Counted from the stretch's first letter, positions 12,000 through 24,299 are shown. The stretch is DNA of 64,000 nucleotides from Rhizomys pruinosus (GCA_009823505.1 VZQC01004570.1:725203-789202), one strand, 5' to 3'. Made by a program: numbers and translations. Notes: generated by a model from the sequence alone, not told the origin.

Positions 12000-12900
12000 T
12001 TACTTTGAGTGGTAACTGATACTTACCAGTATGTCCTTAAAGGCAAATGCAGAGTCATAACTCTCCACACATGCAAGGGTGGTATGCTTTGATCTACTGT
12101 TGCAAACACTTTCTTTAGATCACCATTTGTCTCTGGACCACCTGCCTTTAGCCCAAAGTCACTGTTCAAAGAGCCTATTTCCAATGATCTCACAGTGGAC
12201 TGGCCAGGGCAACTGCATCCTTTACACCATAGGACCACAGGCACACTGTTTGAAGCATGCCACCTCCTAAAATAAACTGAAACCATTTCCCCAGTGGCTT
12301 CCTTGAAGAATGCCCTCAGAATGGCTATTCAAAGTCCTGGGTGGTATGCATGTGTTCCACAAAACATCCCAACTCCATGATATCACATGCTGTTGAATCT
12401 ATCCTAGGAACTTTATTAGCTACCTCTCTTTGTTATTTCATGCTTTCTAGCCTCTGAGGATAGGGTGATGAAACTGTTTACAAATACAGAAGCTGATGTT
12501 TCACAGTGCTTAGTAAATGTGCACTGATGAAGCCAGGCTATGCCATCTTATCTTCAGACTTCTCATTAGACACAGAGGCTGATACTATGCTGATTCCTTT
12601 TACCCCTAGATCAACTGCTTTTCATATGGGAAGTGGCAACTCATATGGTCTTTATCATTTTTTTTTCTTGGCTCTCTTTGGATGGGTAACAGTCAACTGT
12701 CGAGATTTCAAAACAAATGCACTAGTAAAATGCTGTATTTCAAATTGCCTTGACCAGCACAGAACTTTAATACTCCCATTAGAAATAGGCTCTAGTTTTG
12801 TGATCAAGGCTCCCAAATATGGTATTTCTTCAAGAAAAACTTTTATTCTCAGTAAATGATTCTAAATATAAATTTATCCTCTCATACTGTCTCCCACTTA
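12000..12900. other. Unassigned intronic stretch with two modest open frames
   Basis: Open frames at 12023-12286 (-, 87 aa) and 12506-12859 (+, 117 aa) overlap or adjoin frames on the other strand. I do not recognise either protein. Neither has a repeat signature I can name or a splice context. Most likely chance frames or a decayed element. Confidence 0.3.
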
Positions 12901-13283
12901 TCCTTGCATTTCTTCTTCTGACTAGGAGCTGGAGAACACAGTGGTCAATGCTAAAGCCCTTTATAGCACTACTTGTATGAACTACAGAAGTATTTCTTTT
13001 TAATCAGCTTTTTTGTTTTAATCTACATGGAAACAGGTAGTTAAGAAGACTTCTATCTATCCTTTGGAGCAAGAATTCCAACACTGATTATAACTTCAAA
13101 TAAAGTTTCTAATACCATGAGATATGAAATGTTTCAAAGCAAACCATGACAAGAAATAAGATGTATTCACTCCCTGAGACAGTAACTTTAAAATCTCAAT
13201 GATGGGTTCTAACCAAATAAATACCACCTGTCCCGCATTTTATTTACAAAAAGAAAGATAGAGAAAGAAAAATGTATGTATAC

Positions 13284-13329
13284 CTTCACTATCCTTGAAT
13301 TTCTTGATTGCCACAATTTCATGGGTTTC
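13284..13329 (-). CDS. Cdkl5: Cdkl5 internal coding exon (exon 4), carries the ATP-binding lysine
   Basis: This 46-bp exon on the reverse strand is preceded by a pyrimidine-rich acceptor ending in ttacag (13330-13335) and followed by a gtatac donor (13278-13283). It translates as ETHEIVAIKKFKDSE plus the first base of the next Glu codon. That is residues 34-48 of CDKL5. The VAIKK motif contains the beta-3 lysine (Lys42 in human numbering) that holds the ATP phosphates. The exon starts in phase 0 and ends in phase 1, matching the start of the exon at 2228-2364. It is too short to stand out as an open frame and was found by reading the kinase motif. Exon 3 (about 35 bp, encoding AYGVVLKCRHK of the glycine-rich loop) was searched for upstream and not found in this window. 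Confidence 0.96.
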
Positions 13330-14090
13330 CTGTAAAGGAAAAAGAGACAGAGGGAAGGTCATTCTCTAATGATTTTCTATTTGGGAATCACAGTTGCCTA
13401 GGGACACAGGAGCAAACATAGAGATCAGCTTTCCCACCCACTCATGTTTTTGGTTCAGAAATCCTTTTATCATCATGTAGGCACTGCTAAAGAAGGAGGA
13501 GAAAGGAGAGGGGCAAGGGAGCAAACAGCAGATAACTGGCATGATATACACTACACATAAATTAGAACTGTCAATGTCTTCAAAAGTATAAGATGTAACA
13601 GGAAGAAAAGAGTCTAAAGATGACATCCAGGACTATCCATATAAGCCTTATTAACAAATTGGGATGGTTTCTTCCAGAAAACTTCTGTACTCTACTTGAA
13701 ATCATAACATTGTACACCTTGTTATTACACAGTGCATTGTATGTGACTTCATATTGTATAAGTAACATTTTGACCTGTGAGCAAAAAGTTTTAAAGCCAT
13801 CAGTTCTAATGGATTGTTATTTAAATTGTCCATGAGTGAACACACTTCAACATTTGTATCTTCATTTCCAGAGTAAGTTCTGTAGTAATATAGTTGGCTC
13901 AAAGCCCATGCATGTTAAATCTCCTAATAAATACAGCCAAACTGACATCCTAAACGACATCATTTCCCATGTCCCTTCTGCAGTATATGAGAATACCCAG
14001 TTTATAATTGGTACCAAAACAACACATAATTACTTAAAGAGTTTAAAAATTTAATGGCATTAGTAGAGAATTTTTCTTAAGACTTTAAAT

Positions 14091-14261
14091 TACATTTATT
14101 TATTTATTAGGGGTTGGGAGTGCATGCCAGAGTGTTGAGTGGAGGTCAAAAGACAATTTCTGGGAATCATTTCTCTTCATCATGTGGGTCCGAAGGGATG
14201 AAACTCAAGTTGCTGGGCTTGGCAGCAAGTGCATTTACCCACTGAGCCATCTCGCTGGCCC
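14091..14261 (-). mobile_element. B2/B3-type SINE, antisense
   Basis: Reverse strand starts gggccagcgagatggctcag and runs to an A/T-rich end (aataaataaataaatg). Confidence 0.75.
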
Positions 14262-14439
14262 TAATCAGAGAAGTTTTATGTCACCTAGTAAATCCAATGA
14301 GATCTACCAGCATAAATATTTTTCTTATTAATTCATAGGTGAAAACTTGTTGCCAAAATATCTCCAGTTTGTAATGATCATTGAACTACTTAGGTTTTTA
14401 TTGCTGTGGAATATAACTCATTATTATATAACCAAATCT

Positions 14440-14506
14440 GATATATATTTTTTATTTTATATATGATATTTTATTATATATATTATTTTATATATAAGTC
14501 TTTGTA
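14440..14506. repeat. AT-rich, near-palindromic low-complexity stretch
   Basis: Runs of tatatatt, ttttatt and atatat with almost no G or C. Confidence 0.8.
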
Positions 14507-14589
14507 ACTACATCCACTATTTTTGTGCTCAAAGTCCTCACTTGAGCATGGCTATTTACTCATATTTATGCACCCTGATTAAAAATATC

Positions 14590-14741
14590 GCTGGGCGTGG
14601 TGGCGCACGCCTTTAATCCTAGCACTTGGGAGGCAGAGGCAGGCGGATCTCTGTGAGTTCAAGGCCAGCCTGGTCTACAGAGTGAGTTCCAGGACAGCTG
14701 GGGCTACAGGGAGACCCTGTCTCGAAAAGACCAAAAAAAAT
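14590..14741 (+). mobile_element. B1 SINE
   Basis: gctgggcgtggtggcgcacg start, gaccctgtctcgaaaagacc end. CpG-rich, so fairly young. Confidence 0.92.
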
Positions 14742-14955
14742 TAGTATTTTTATTTTATGTGTTTGACTGTTTCACCTGCATGTATGTGTACCATGTGCAT
14801 GCGGTGCCCACAGAGTCAAGAGGATGGTGTTGGAGTCCCTGAAACTGGAGTTACAGAAGGTTGTGAGCAGCCATGTGGGTGCTGTGAGCCCAACCTGGGC
14901 CCTCTGCAAGAGCAGCAAGTGATCTTAACTGCAGGGCCATCTCTCTAGCTCTGCA
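14742..14955 (-). mobile_element. B2 SINE, antisense
   Basis: Reverse strand starts gagctagagagatggccctg. It directly abuts the B1 before it, probably sharing its A-tail as insertion site. Confidence 0.85.
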
Positions 14956-15537
14956 CTTTGATATTTTAGTGATTTAATTCCTAAACTATTTATTCAATTA
15001 TAATGTACTTTAATATATGAAAAAAGTGAGGAATTCTAGATTTCATATGATGTCTAAATGCTGAATCAATTTTCTGGTCCCCTTTAGTATGGATTTATAA
15101 GTGTTATATCTTAGCATCCTGGCATTCAGAGCTTTCCTGTCATCCCTACCTAGTGTAGGGTACTGACCTTTTTTTATATCAAAACCCATTTACACTATTG
15201 GGCTCTAAAACTTTTAAATTAATTTGGAATGCTAGATACTGATTTTCTTACATTACTTTGTTAAACAAAACTAAGAATAGGTTTTGGCTGTTAAACCTAA
15301 CTTAGAACTATATACATACTGGCTATTATATATCACCTAAATTTATTTACATATTCAATTGTCTTCACTTACTAAGCTCTTTTCTCCAATGGTTTTCAAA
15401 TATTTGAATGTTTGATTTATATTAATTTTTTGTTCTGCCACAGTGTATTTCTGAATGGTTTTCTGAGGTGGTACCCTACTTTCCTATCATGTGAACACCC
15501 TCAACCATGTTCAGCAAATGGACAGGTTCTATATTTG

Positions 15538-15605
15538 GAGGGGCTGGGGATGCAGCTCAGTGGTAGAGGACATGCTTAGAATGTTTGACACCAAAAGAGA
15601 AAAGA
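15538..15605 (+). mobile_element. ID SINE (partial)
   Basis: ggggctggggatgcagctca, then gtggtagaggacatgctt: the tRNA-Ala/BC1-derived ID 5' end followed by an A/G-rich tail. Confidence 0.75.
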
Positions 15606-15817
15606 AAAAGGAAAGAGGAAAAAAATGGGGAAGGAAACCTTGCATTCTTAAAGATTCCTTGCAAGCTTGTATGTACTGCAAAACCCTAGAAAGTGCCACT
15701 CACATCAACACTGTAAATCCATATGCTTATTAGAAATGAATTGTCTCACAAGAAATCCATATAGTAGATAGTTGTCCAAAGGAAAAAAAAAATAAGGGTT
15801 TTAAAAGAAGGTTTGCT

Positions 15818-16115
15818 GGAGCTGGGGAGATAGGTCACTCAGTAAAGTGGTTTGCCATGCAAGGTGAAGGCCTTGAATTAGATCCCCAGAACCCGTGTAA
15901 AGCAGACAGATGAGGTGGCACGAGCTTGCAATTCCAGGGCTGGGGAGGCAGAGACAGACATATCCCTGCAGCTCACTGAACAGCCTACCTATCCTACTGG
16001 AAAAGCTTCATGTCAATGAAAGACCCTGTATAAAAGAGCAAGGTGGATGAATGCTTGATGAACAACACCCAAGGTTCATCTCTGGCCTCCAAATACATGA
16101 GCACACATGCACTTT
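15818..16115 (+). mobile_element. B4-type (ID-B1 composite) SINE
   Basis: ID-like 5' half (gctggggagataggtcactc) followed by B1-like text (gcaattccagggctggggag) and the typical ctctggcctccaaatacatg end. Confidence 0.7.
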
Positions 16116-16439
16116 CCCCTCTGCACAGAGAGCCTGCTGCTTTCTAACATAAAGGCCAGCACAGGAGGTTCTAAGCAAGGAGCAGTGAATAGCATGATGG
16201 TGGTTGTGTTTTAGTGCTATAGAAAAGTCTATGGCCAATTTGATTTTTGTTACAAAGTAGATTTTTTTCCTATACCTATATGACTTTAGGACTTTTCCTT
16301 AAAAATAATAAAAAAATAAATTCTCTGACTTTATCTAGAAGTATGTGTGTTGTGTTCTGAATTAATATCTGAAAAAAAAATCACTGAAATTAGAAGTCTT
16401 TTAATAACCTTACAAATTGTTTCTACTTCTACTTTTCTA

Positions 16440-16560
16440 GTATTTTACTTTTAGGTGGATCTTTCATAATTCTTAATTGGTTTTGCTCATTATTATATTA
16501 CCAATGCCTACTACAGCAGACACATAGTAGGTATTCAATATTTAATGAACACTTAATGGG
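16440..16560 (+). mobile_element. MIR/L2-like old repeat remnant
   Basis: gcctactacagcagacacat, then agtaggtattcaatatttaa, echoes the conserved 3' end of MIR/L2 elements. Confidence 0.45.
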
Positions 16561-16865
16561 TAAATTATTCAAAAGTACTATATTAATTTTGATTTTTATC
16601 TGCTCCATTTTAGGTTTCTTCATATTTCTTTATCTCAGTCAGCTCCTGCATTTTTTTACTCTGGTTCAGCTTGTCCTGGTTCAACCTGTTCTTTGCCTAT
16701 GTAGGGCACATCTCTATGTTTCTCTTTCAGGACATAAAGCAAACAGTTTGACCTTAACTGTGTATTACACAAAAGTCATTTTAAGGAATGGGTGTTCCTT
16801 CCAAAGCAACATTTTATATTGCCTTCTATGGAGCAACATTTTATATTGTCTTTTCTCCTTTTTGT

Positions 16866-16992
16866 TTCTTTTAAGACATAGCCCTGGCAGGTCTGGAGCT
16901 TGGTATGTAGACCAAGCTGGCCTTGAACTCACAGACATCAACTTGCCTCTACCTTCCAAATGCTGAGATTAAAGGCATGTGTCATCATGTCA
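16866..16992 (-). mobile_element. B1 SINE, antisense, diverged
   Basis: Plus strand reads taagacatagccctggcagg through gtagaccaagctggccttga to ttaaaggcatgtgtcatcat. Confidence 0.85.
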
Positions 16993-17843
16993 TGACTTGC
17001 CTTGTCTTTTCATGGTTTCCCCCATCCAAACCATACAACCCCCTCCCATCCCACCCCCTGCCCCTTTGTAACCTCATGTTTACTGGAAAGAGATTTATCA
17101 GGACTGGAATTTGGCAGCAAACTGAGTAGTTTTTTTTTCCAGCCACCTGAAATTCACATAAAGACTGATGCACCTAGAACCTGATTTCAAAATCTGGATT
17201 CCTAACAAACATCCTCCTCACTGGGGTTAGCTATTCTGAGCTTGGAGTGCCTGGGTAGGGTTCTCTGAACAAGCAGCCATTTGCTGTTTCCTGTGTCAGC
17301 TTCTTGACAGTACATTTCCTAGCACTGTTAGCTTCCACCACACTTCTCTGTGGATGCTACATGCATCTTCCAAACCTCCTTTTTTTGTTTCTGTGGATGC
17401 CAGCACCAAATCCCTAGTTGAAAGGCAAGCTGATCAACATTAATGTTATATTTCTTTTTATCTGAAAGCAACTGTGCTGTTATAATGTGAATCCCTTAAC
17501 AGGCTCTAGAATTAACTTACCACTTATTTTCAGATTTGTAATTGTGGTATATGGATGGAGGGTATTATTCATATTTTAGAGTAATACAAAATTAAAGCAA
17601 AAAATGTGAACTCTTAAATATATTTTGGAATTAACCTACAGTTTATTTTCAGAGGTCATAATTTTGTGATATATGTGTATATACATGTTTATGTGATGTA
17701 TATATAAGCATATTTTGGAGCAATAAAAATGGGAGGGAACAACAACCACAAAAGGACTGGGTCAAAGAACTGATTGAAACAGTTAATTTCTGCCCAAACA
17801 ATAAGTCTCTGCAGAGAACAACTTTAAAAAGACTTAGAAAAAA

Positions 17844-17997
17844 GCTGGACATGGTGGCGCATGCCTTTAATCCTAGCACTTGGGAGACAGAGGCAGGAGG
17901 ATCTTTGTGAGTTCAAGGCCAGCCTGGTCCACAAAGCGAGTTCTAGGACACCTGGGGCTACAGGGAGACTCTGTCTCGAAAAGACCGAAAAAAAAAA
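17844..17997 (+). mobile_element. B1 SINE, complete
   Basis: gctggacatggtggcgcatg start. Flanking duplication aaaaagacttagaaaaa just before it and again at about 17999-18015. Confidence 0.93.
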
Positions 17998-18012
17998 AAA
18001 AAGACTTAGAAA

Positions 18013-18140
18013 AAGACACAAGACATGTATGGCAGAATGCATGATCTGTGGTGGGGTGGGGGACATAGAAAAGGGAATGTGTCTAAATTGGACTGAGAAA
18101 TGATGTATGAAATACACAAAACATCAGTAAAATATTTTAT
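18013..18140 (+). repeat. Dispersed rodent repeat, 3' part (class uncertain)
   Basis: Shares gtatggcagaatgcatgatc and atgtatgaaatacacaaaac with the element at 11.48-11.75 kb. Confidence 0.55.
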
Positions 18141-18179
18141 AAAACAGAATAAATTTGTATGGTAGTTAGAATGAATTGC

Positions 18180-18820
18180 AAATCTCATTAGAATAAAAAT
18201 CCATGTAATCAACAGTCACTTGGAGTATGTTGAATTCATCCAATGGAGGTCTCATTGAATCATTTAGGAAACATATAAAACATTACAGTTTCACAATGTT
18301 AGCTTCAAGCAATCACATTAGAATCACCTGGAAGGCTCAATAAAATGAACTGAGAGCCAAATTCAAATAAATAGCTATGAAATAGTCACCGGGAATTTTT
18401 TTGAATCAAGTGGGTGTGTCAGTTAACCATTTGGGGCTCATATAGAAAATACCTTAGATTCAGAATACAATCATAAACAATCACATTTGAATCATCTGGG
18501 AACCATATTTGAATGAATTTAGATGATTATTAGAGTAAAAACCACATAAAGAACAGTCAGCTTGAATTGACTGAGTGATCCATTGAGAGTTTCCTTTTAT
18601 CATTTGGAAAATATATGGAAAGTACATGAGATTCACATTATAATCACAATATCATCAGACCAGAATCAACTGGAAGCTTCATTAGAAAGAAAGGAGAGGG
18701 TCATTTGAATAAAAAGTCATGTAATTAACATTCAGCTGGAATTTGTCCACTGATCCACTAGGAGCCTCATGGAATCATTTGCGAAACAGAAACATACTTG
18801 AGATTCAAAACCAAACCTTC
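18180..18820. repeat. Degenerate tandem repeat, unit about 167-175 bp, about 3.7 units
   Basis: Anchor catttaggaaacata recurs in altered form at 18261, 18428, 18601 and 18776 (spacings 167, 173, 175). A second anchor gaatcacctgg recurs at 18321, 18489 and 18663 (168, 174). The agreement of two independent anchors shows true tandem structure. The units are strongly diverged. They are not a SINE and not coding. Confidence 0.85.
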
Positions 18821-19603
18821 TTTAACGACTTGTCTTGCTATATTGGGGCACTTTAGCCTCTGAAATGATCTGGAAATACAGATGTAAGTGGGCCAGTAAG
18901 GGATCAAGAACTCTAGTTCCTTGATGAGATGGCTGCCTAATGCCCTGCCTCTGTGGGCATGGATTCTCTGGATATTTTTTGCTCGAGTTAGAGTCACAAA
19001 GTAAAATAAATAACATGATATTCAAGACTGCTTTTTTATTCATTGTTGCTAATGAATTTCTAGGCGTACTTTGCCTCCAATCTTCAGTTATTTTGTTTTG
19101 TTGGGTACATAATGAAGAAGAAGTAGTAGGGGACAAGCCAAACTGTATTACTTGCCTCACCATCACCCTGAGAAGGTATACATAATATAGGTGGGGACAA
19201 AGGAAAAATACACGAAGAACTGAAGAACTTGTGCTTTAAATTCATTTTATTCCCAAAGCATGCCATTGCCCCCACAACGTCTGCAATAGAATGTCACCAG
19301 CTATAGTTAGCAAGTAGACAGAATTTGTTACTTCTTCCAGTGTCTTATTTTGTTTAAATAATGAGATAGTTAAAAGCTGACATTTTAAGCAAACTAAGAA
19401 TGAGAAAAATATATCTGTAACTCATTAGTGATAATTCCATACCTAATCCTTAATTCTACTCTGAAATTGGACTTCTATTGCTTTGCAATGCAGAAAGAAG
19501 GATGAGATAATGTTTACATAAAGGTTTCTGGATTATACTGTCTCTATATTGAGGTATTTAACATTTCTTAGAATAATTTTTCTCAGTAGAAGAAAAAAAA
19601 TCA

Positions 19604-19712
19604 AGCAGGGTGTGGTGGGGCAAGTTTATAGCTTCAGCTTTTGGAGGTAGAGACAGGAGGGCCAGGAGTTTGGAGAACTGTGTGGCTTACAATGAGACCC
19701 TGCCTAAAAAAA
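19604..19712 (+). mobile_element. Diverged B1-like SINE
   Basis: gcagggtgtggtggggcaag start, gagaccctgcctaaaaaaag end. Confidence 0.7.
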
Positions 19713-20289
19713 GTAGAGGGGATAGGAGAACGAAAGGAATGAAAAGTAAATGTTTAAGTAATAATTAACACAAAATATCTGCAAAGCCTAGAGTTATTAT
19801 TGTATCAATATTACCGCCCCATAAAAATCAAGGCTTGATCACTAACCAATCATATTTGACAGAGAGATTTATATTGGTGTATCCACTTCTGCTGTTGATG
19901 TGTAAAGCTCCCAAGTCATTTCCTTCTCTAGGTTAAAATATGTAACATGCATCATGAAGCAACAGGGGAAAAAAACCTGATCTTATCTTAGTCTATTTTT
20001 CATGGATTAACCCATTCAAAGGCTACACGTGACAACTAATTCTTGTCTCTGAGAAAGCCTTTCCTTAGGAAAAAAAAATGCTTATTTCTTCACACAAATG
20101 TAAGGAATACAATGTACAACTAAAGAATTTTAAGTAAGTCATTTTACATTTTGCATGAAAAACCACCATTAGTTACAAACACACACGCACATTTATCAGA
20201 AACAAAACCTCACGAAATATGGACACTGGTACTTTATAGACTGATATGGCACCCGAAAAGGCAAGTCAGCATCCTTCATTCCTTAGTTG

Positions 20290-20352
20290 TTTGATCATTC
20301 ATTTCTCTCCCTCTCTCTCTCCTTCGTTCTCTCCCTCCCTTTCTTCTTTCTT
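20290..20352 (+). repeat. Pyrimidine-rich low-complexity stretch
   Basis: Runs of ctctctcc, cctccctttc and tttcttcttt. Confidence 0.8.
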
Positions 20353-20458
20353 TCCAAGACAGGGTCTCATGTAGATCCTAGCCCTGAAGTCCTCATCTTC
20401 TTGTCTCCACCTCACAAATGATGGATGGGATTATGGCTGTGCCACCACATCAGGCCAA
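20353..20458 (-). mobile_element. B1-like SINE, antisense
   Basis: Plus strand ccaagacagggtctcatgta to ccaccacatcaggcc. Confidence 0.75.
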
Positions 20459-20883
20459 GATAAGCTTTGTTTTAGATTACTTTTTTAATAATAAACTTAG
20501 TACGTCAGGCACCACACTAAGTGATTCCCATGTATTATTTCATGCAATCCTCAAATCAGCATTCTTAAGATTTTATCATGGTCACTTTGGAGATATGGAT
20601 GGCAAGGAGACTGTTTGAGAAAAAAAATGACACATATGTACGAAGAGGCCATGATGAAATCCATAACTCTGTGTGCTAACCTAAAAAAAGAGAGATAGGG
20701 ATGCTGAGCTACATGGCACAAAAGGATCATCATTTGCCCATGACCATATAGCTAAGGCATAGTAGAGTTGGGACTTTAAACTCTGAGAGATTGATTCTGA
20801 ATGCCATTTCTCAACCATGGTAATACCACACTGCCTTTGTAAGCCACATGTGTACATGTGTCCTGAAAAAAAGGATATGTTTG

Positions 20884-21028
20884 CAGGGTGTGATGGCAGA
20901 TGCCTTTAATCCCTGTACTAAGGAGGCAGAGGAGGGTGAATCTCTGTGAGTTTGAGACCAGCCTGTTCTGCATACTGAGGTCCAGGGAGGCCAGGACTAT
21001 ACAGTGAAACCCTTTCTCAAAAAAAGGG
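20884..21028 (+). mobile_element. B1 SINE, diverged
   Basis: gcagggtgtgatggcagatg start, agtgaaaccctttctcaaaa end. Confidence 0.82.
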
Positions 21029-21823
21029 GGATGGGATAGGTTCTAAAATACACACATGATGGGTTAAAAAACACCCCCACACCCCCCCCAACACATAATA
21101 CATGTAACATGGTCAGGATCATTATGTCTATTTGATGTTTTTCTGAAAAACATGTTAACACCAACAAATATTTTCATATACTTTTCTAATAATATGTTAG
21201 ATTGCTATGTATATAAAGTATATGTACATATTTCATTATTTCCTTTATATTTTATTTTATGGAAACCTAAAATAACTTGGAATAAAACAATTTTAATTAT
21301 GAATAAAATTACAAAATGGGAGTAAACTGAAGCATGTGTTACTTCCACAGCAGGTAAACAATATCAGAGCTAATATCTCTGCCAAGTGTCACATAAATAC
21401 AATAATGGAGTATAGTTGTGGAGGGAGGTACTGGATTTGTCAATTAACAAATGTCCGTGGGTCTCTGCTGTCTGTAAGGTTTTCTCCTGCATCCCATGTT
21501 TGACATGAATGAGTAAATGAAGCTGATTCTTATACATAGAATCTTACAACATGGTTTGTAATAATACATGACAGTAAGTTAAAAATGCATGGCAGAACTT
21601 AAGAAATATAACAAATGTTGTATGGTATGCCACTGGAGCTCAAAAAAGATGAATCGTGCAAAGCTCGAGAAAAATTGTATACTCTTTTCAGATTTAGCAG
21701 CTGATCATACCTTGGGCTTGTTTGCTTTCTCATCTCACTTGCCTTCTGAAAGGTAAAATGTCACCAAACACAGCTTCTTCCATTCCTATTCCCTCTTTCC
21801 AGAGGGAATTTCTCTACCTTTTT

Positions 21824-21970
21824 TTTTTACATTTATTTATTGGGGAGGGGTACCTCACATGTCACAGTGCTCTGAGAACAACTTGTGGGAGTCTGCTCTC
21901 TCCTGTTATGCAGATCAAGTTGTAGGGCTGGGTGGCAACCATCAATGACTGCTGAGCTATCTCACAGCCC
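21824..21970 (-). mobile_element. B2/B3-type SINE, antisense
   Basis: Reverse strand starts gggctgtgagatagctcagc and ends in an ataaataaatg tail. Confidence 0.65.
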
Positions 21971-22104
21971 TCCTCAGAGGTACCTTTGATCCTGAAATGG
22001 TTGGAATGTATGATTTCCACCACAAACATTTTTTTTCCTACAATGAGAATACCCCTAAGTAACTTCCTGTCTGTCCAATGAAGAGCATGTAACTAGTATG
22101 TTGT

Positions 22105-22151
22105 AGTATGCTTTTGAGGGCAACAACTTTTTCTTTTTCTTTCTTTCTTTT

Positions 22152-22237
<86 letters not shown>

Positions 22238-22716
22238 TTCCTTCCTTCCTTCCTTCTTTTTCTTTTCTTCCTTCCCTTCCTTCCTTCTTTCTTCCTTCCT
22301 TCCTTCCTCTTTTCTTCCTTCCTTCCTTCCTTCTTTTCTTTCTCTTTACTTCTTTCTCCTTCCTCCTTCCTGTCCTTCCTTCCCCCTCCTCCTTTCCTTC
22401 CTTAACTTTCCTTTCTTTTCTTCTTTCTTTCTTTCTTTTCTTTCTTCTTCTTTCTCTTTCTTTCTTTCTTTCTTTCTTTCCTTCTCTCTTTCTCTTTTTC
22501 TTTCCTTCCTTTCTTTTCTTCCTTCCTTCCTCGCTCTCTCTCTTTCTTCTCTCTTTCTTTCTTTTCTTTCTTTCTTTCTTTCTTTCTTCTCTTTCTTTCT
22601 TTCCTTTCTTTTCTTTCTTTCTTCTTTCCCTCCCCTAACCCTCCCCTCCCCTCCCCTCCCCTCCCCTCCCTTCTCTTCTCTTCTCTTCTCCTTTTCTTTT
22701 CTTTTCTTTCTTTTTT
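22105..22716 (+). repeat. Long polypyrimidine tract ((CTTT)n, (CCTT)n, (CCCCT)n)
   Basis: About 610 bp almost entirely C and T on the plus strand: first (CTTT)n, then mixed CCTT/CTTT, and at about 22640-22680 CCCCT units. The long open frames here are just Ser/Phe/Leu/Pro repeat translation, not genes. Confidence 0.97.
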
Positions 22717-23460
22717 AGCAATGTGTACCTGAGACTGGAAGCTAAGCCCAGTTCAGTATGATTGTACTTCCTTCCCAAGACACGGGGCTACTTTTAGCTG
22801 TCACACAGGAGAGAGGTTATCTTGGTAGAAGAGGCCATGGGTGTTGCCATACATCCTACAGTCACTGGTCATTAGTTAAGGACTCACCTACTACCTAGAG
22901 GGGCTTGAAATCATCTGATTTCACAGAAAACTTTACTGAAAAGATTAATAAATTATAAAAAAATTTTAATTGGAAATGAGAAAGTTAAAAGATCAATTCT
23001 CATAAAATTATTAAAACTATTAAGCATGGAACTAAATGTCTAGTTACACAATGACTCCATCAAAATGTTATTCTAAAAATATACCAAGAGATAATAAAAA
23101 TCTGTTGTTTACGTTTAAGGTTAAACATTCAGCTTTCTGTTTGGTCAAATCAAACAGATTTACCAAAAGCCACCAAATCTATAGCAATAGACAGAACTGC
23201 CAGTAAGGCTCACATTAGTGAGCTATAAGAAACATAAGTATATAAATCTGTTCTCAGTTTGAATTGGTTAATATGCTAAGAGCAATTTCAGAAAACTCTT
23301 AATGTTTAGTAAGTTCTACAAGAGGAAGTCAATGCATTTACTTTATGCTCAGCCTCTAAAATGAGCAGTTTCATGAAAATATTAATACTTTATCAATAAC
23401 ATGTTAGCCAAAATAAATGTGAAAAAGAGTGTCTCTTTTTCTTGCTTTGCTTTGTTCTTT

Positions 23461-23608
23461 GTTTCCTCCTTGCAGGCCAAGTCTCATGTAGCCCAGGTTG
23501 GCCTCAAATATGCTATGTAGGTGAATATGACCTTGAGTGCTGACTCTCTTGCTTCTACCTCCAAAGTGCTAGGATTATAGGCATGCACCACTGCACTAAG
23601 TTGGGTTT
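23461..23608 (-). mobile_element. B1-like SINE, antisense, old
   Basis: Plus strand ccaagtctcatgtagcccag through aaagtgctaggattataggc. Confidence 0.7.
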
Positions 23609-23619
23609 TTGTTTTTGTT

Positions 23620-23775
23620 GTTTGTTTGGTATGTATGTACTATATCAGTGTACTCCTGTGGGGATGGGTATGTATATGTAAACATACAGTTGCCCATGTG
23701 TGCATGTGAAGGTCACAGATTGATGTCAGGCCTCTCTCCTCAATCACTCTATACTTTTATTTTTATTTTTAATAT
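23620..23775 (-). mobile_element. B4-type SINE fragment, antisense
   Basis: gaaggtcacagattgatgtc, then aggcctctctcctcaatcac, matches the antisense 3' part of B4A-like SINEs seen more fully at 46.05-46.31 kb. Confidence 0.5.
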
Positions 23776-24299
23776 TTGTATTGACTTTTTGTCAAAAAAC
23801 CTTGCAATCCAAATCTTAAAACTAACTACGGGAAAGGATTTGTATGCTCCAACAGGCCAGAGTATAACCAACTTAATGGCTGAGAAAGAAAATGCAGCTT
23901 TGCAGTGAGTAGGATGTACAAGAAAGTGCCAGCAGAAGAAATGGCACCTCTGGGCACAGAAGGGAAGAAAAGCCTCAGATTGCTGCAGACATCAGGCCCC
24001 TCTGTGGATCCTACTAGTAACAACTATTTTTAATGAGTCCTAACGAAGCTTACCTTCTAGGTGCCGCAAAGGTTTTAATATAAGAGACTTTCTTAACTCC
24101 CCCCCCATAGAATAAGGAGAAATATGATGATGATGAGGTCGTTCTCCAGCTGTAGATTGGAGCCAGCTGTTATAGAGGTATTCTCTTGTAAAATCGGTAA
24201 AACTGCCTTCTTTAATTGACTAATGGACATAGAAACTGTGAAAAGGATTATTCTCTATTCAGAACCAAATATAATGCTAAAGTCTCCTTAAGCTATGCA

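Noticed and set aside
12506..12859. 117-residue open frame considered as an endogenous retrovirus relic
   Set aside because: A short phrase looked vaguely polymerase-like, but no ordered motifs, LTRs or neighbouring domains are visible.
16556..16966. 136-residue hydrophobic open frame
   Set aside because: T-rich intron plus an antisense B1 at its end. Hydrophobicity comes from base composition.
22108..22638. 176-residue plus-strand open frame
   Set aside because: Translation of a pyrimidine microsatellite into Ser/Phe/Leu/Pro runs. No gene.
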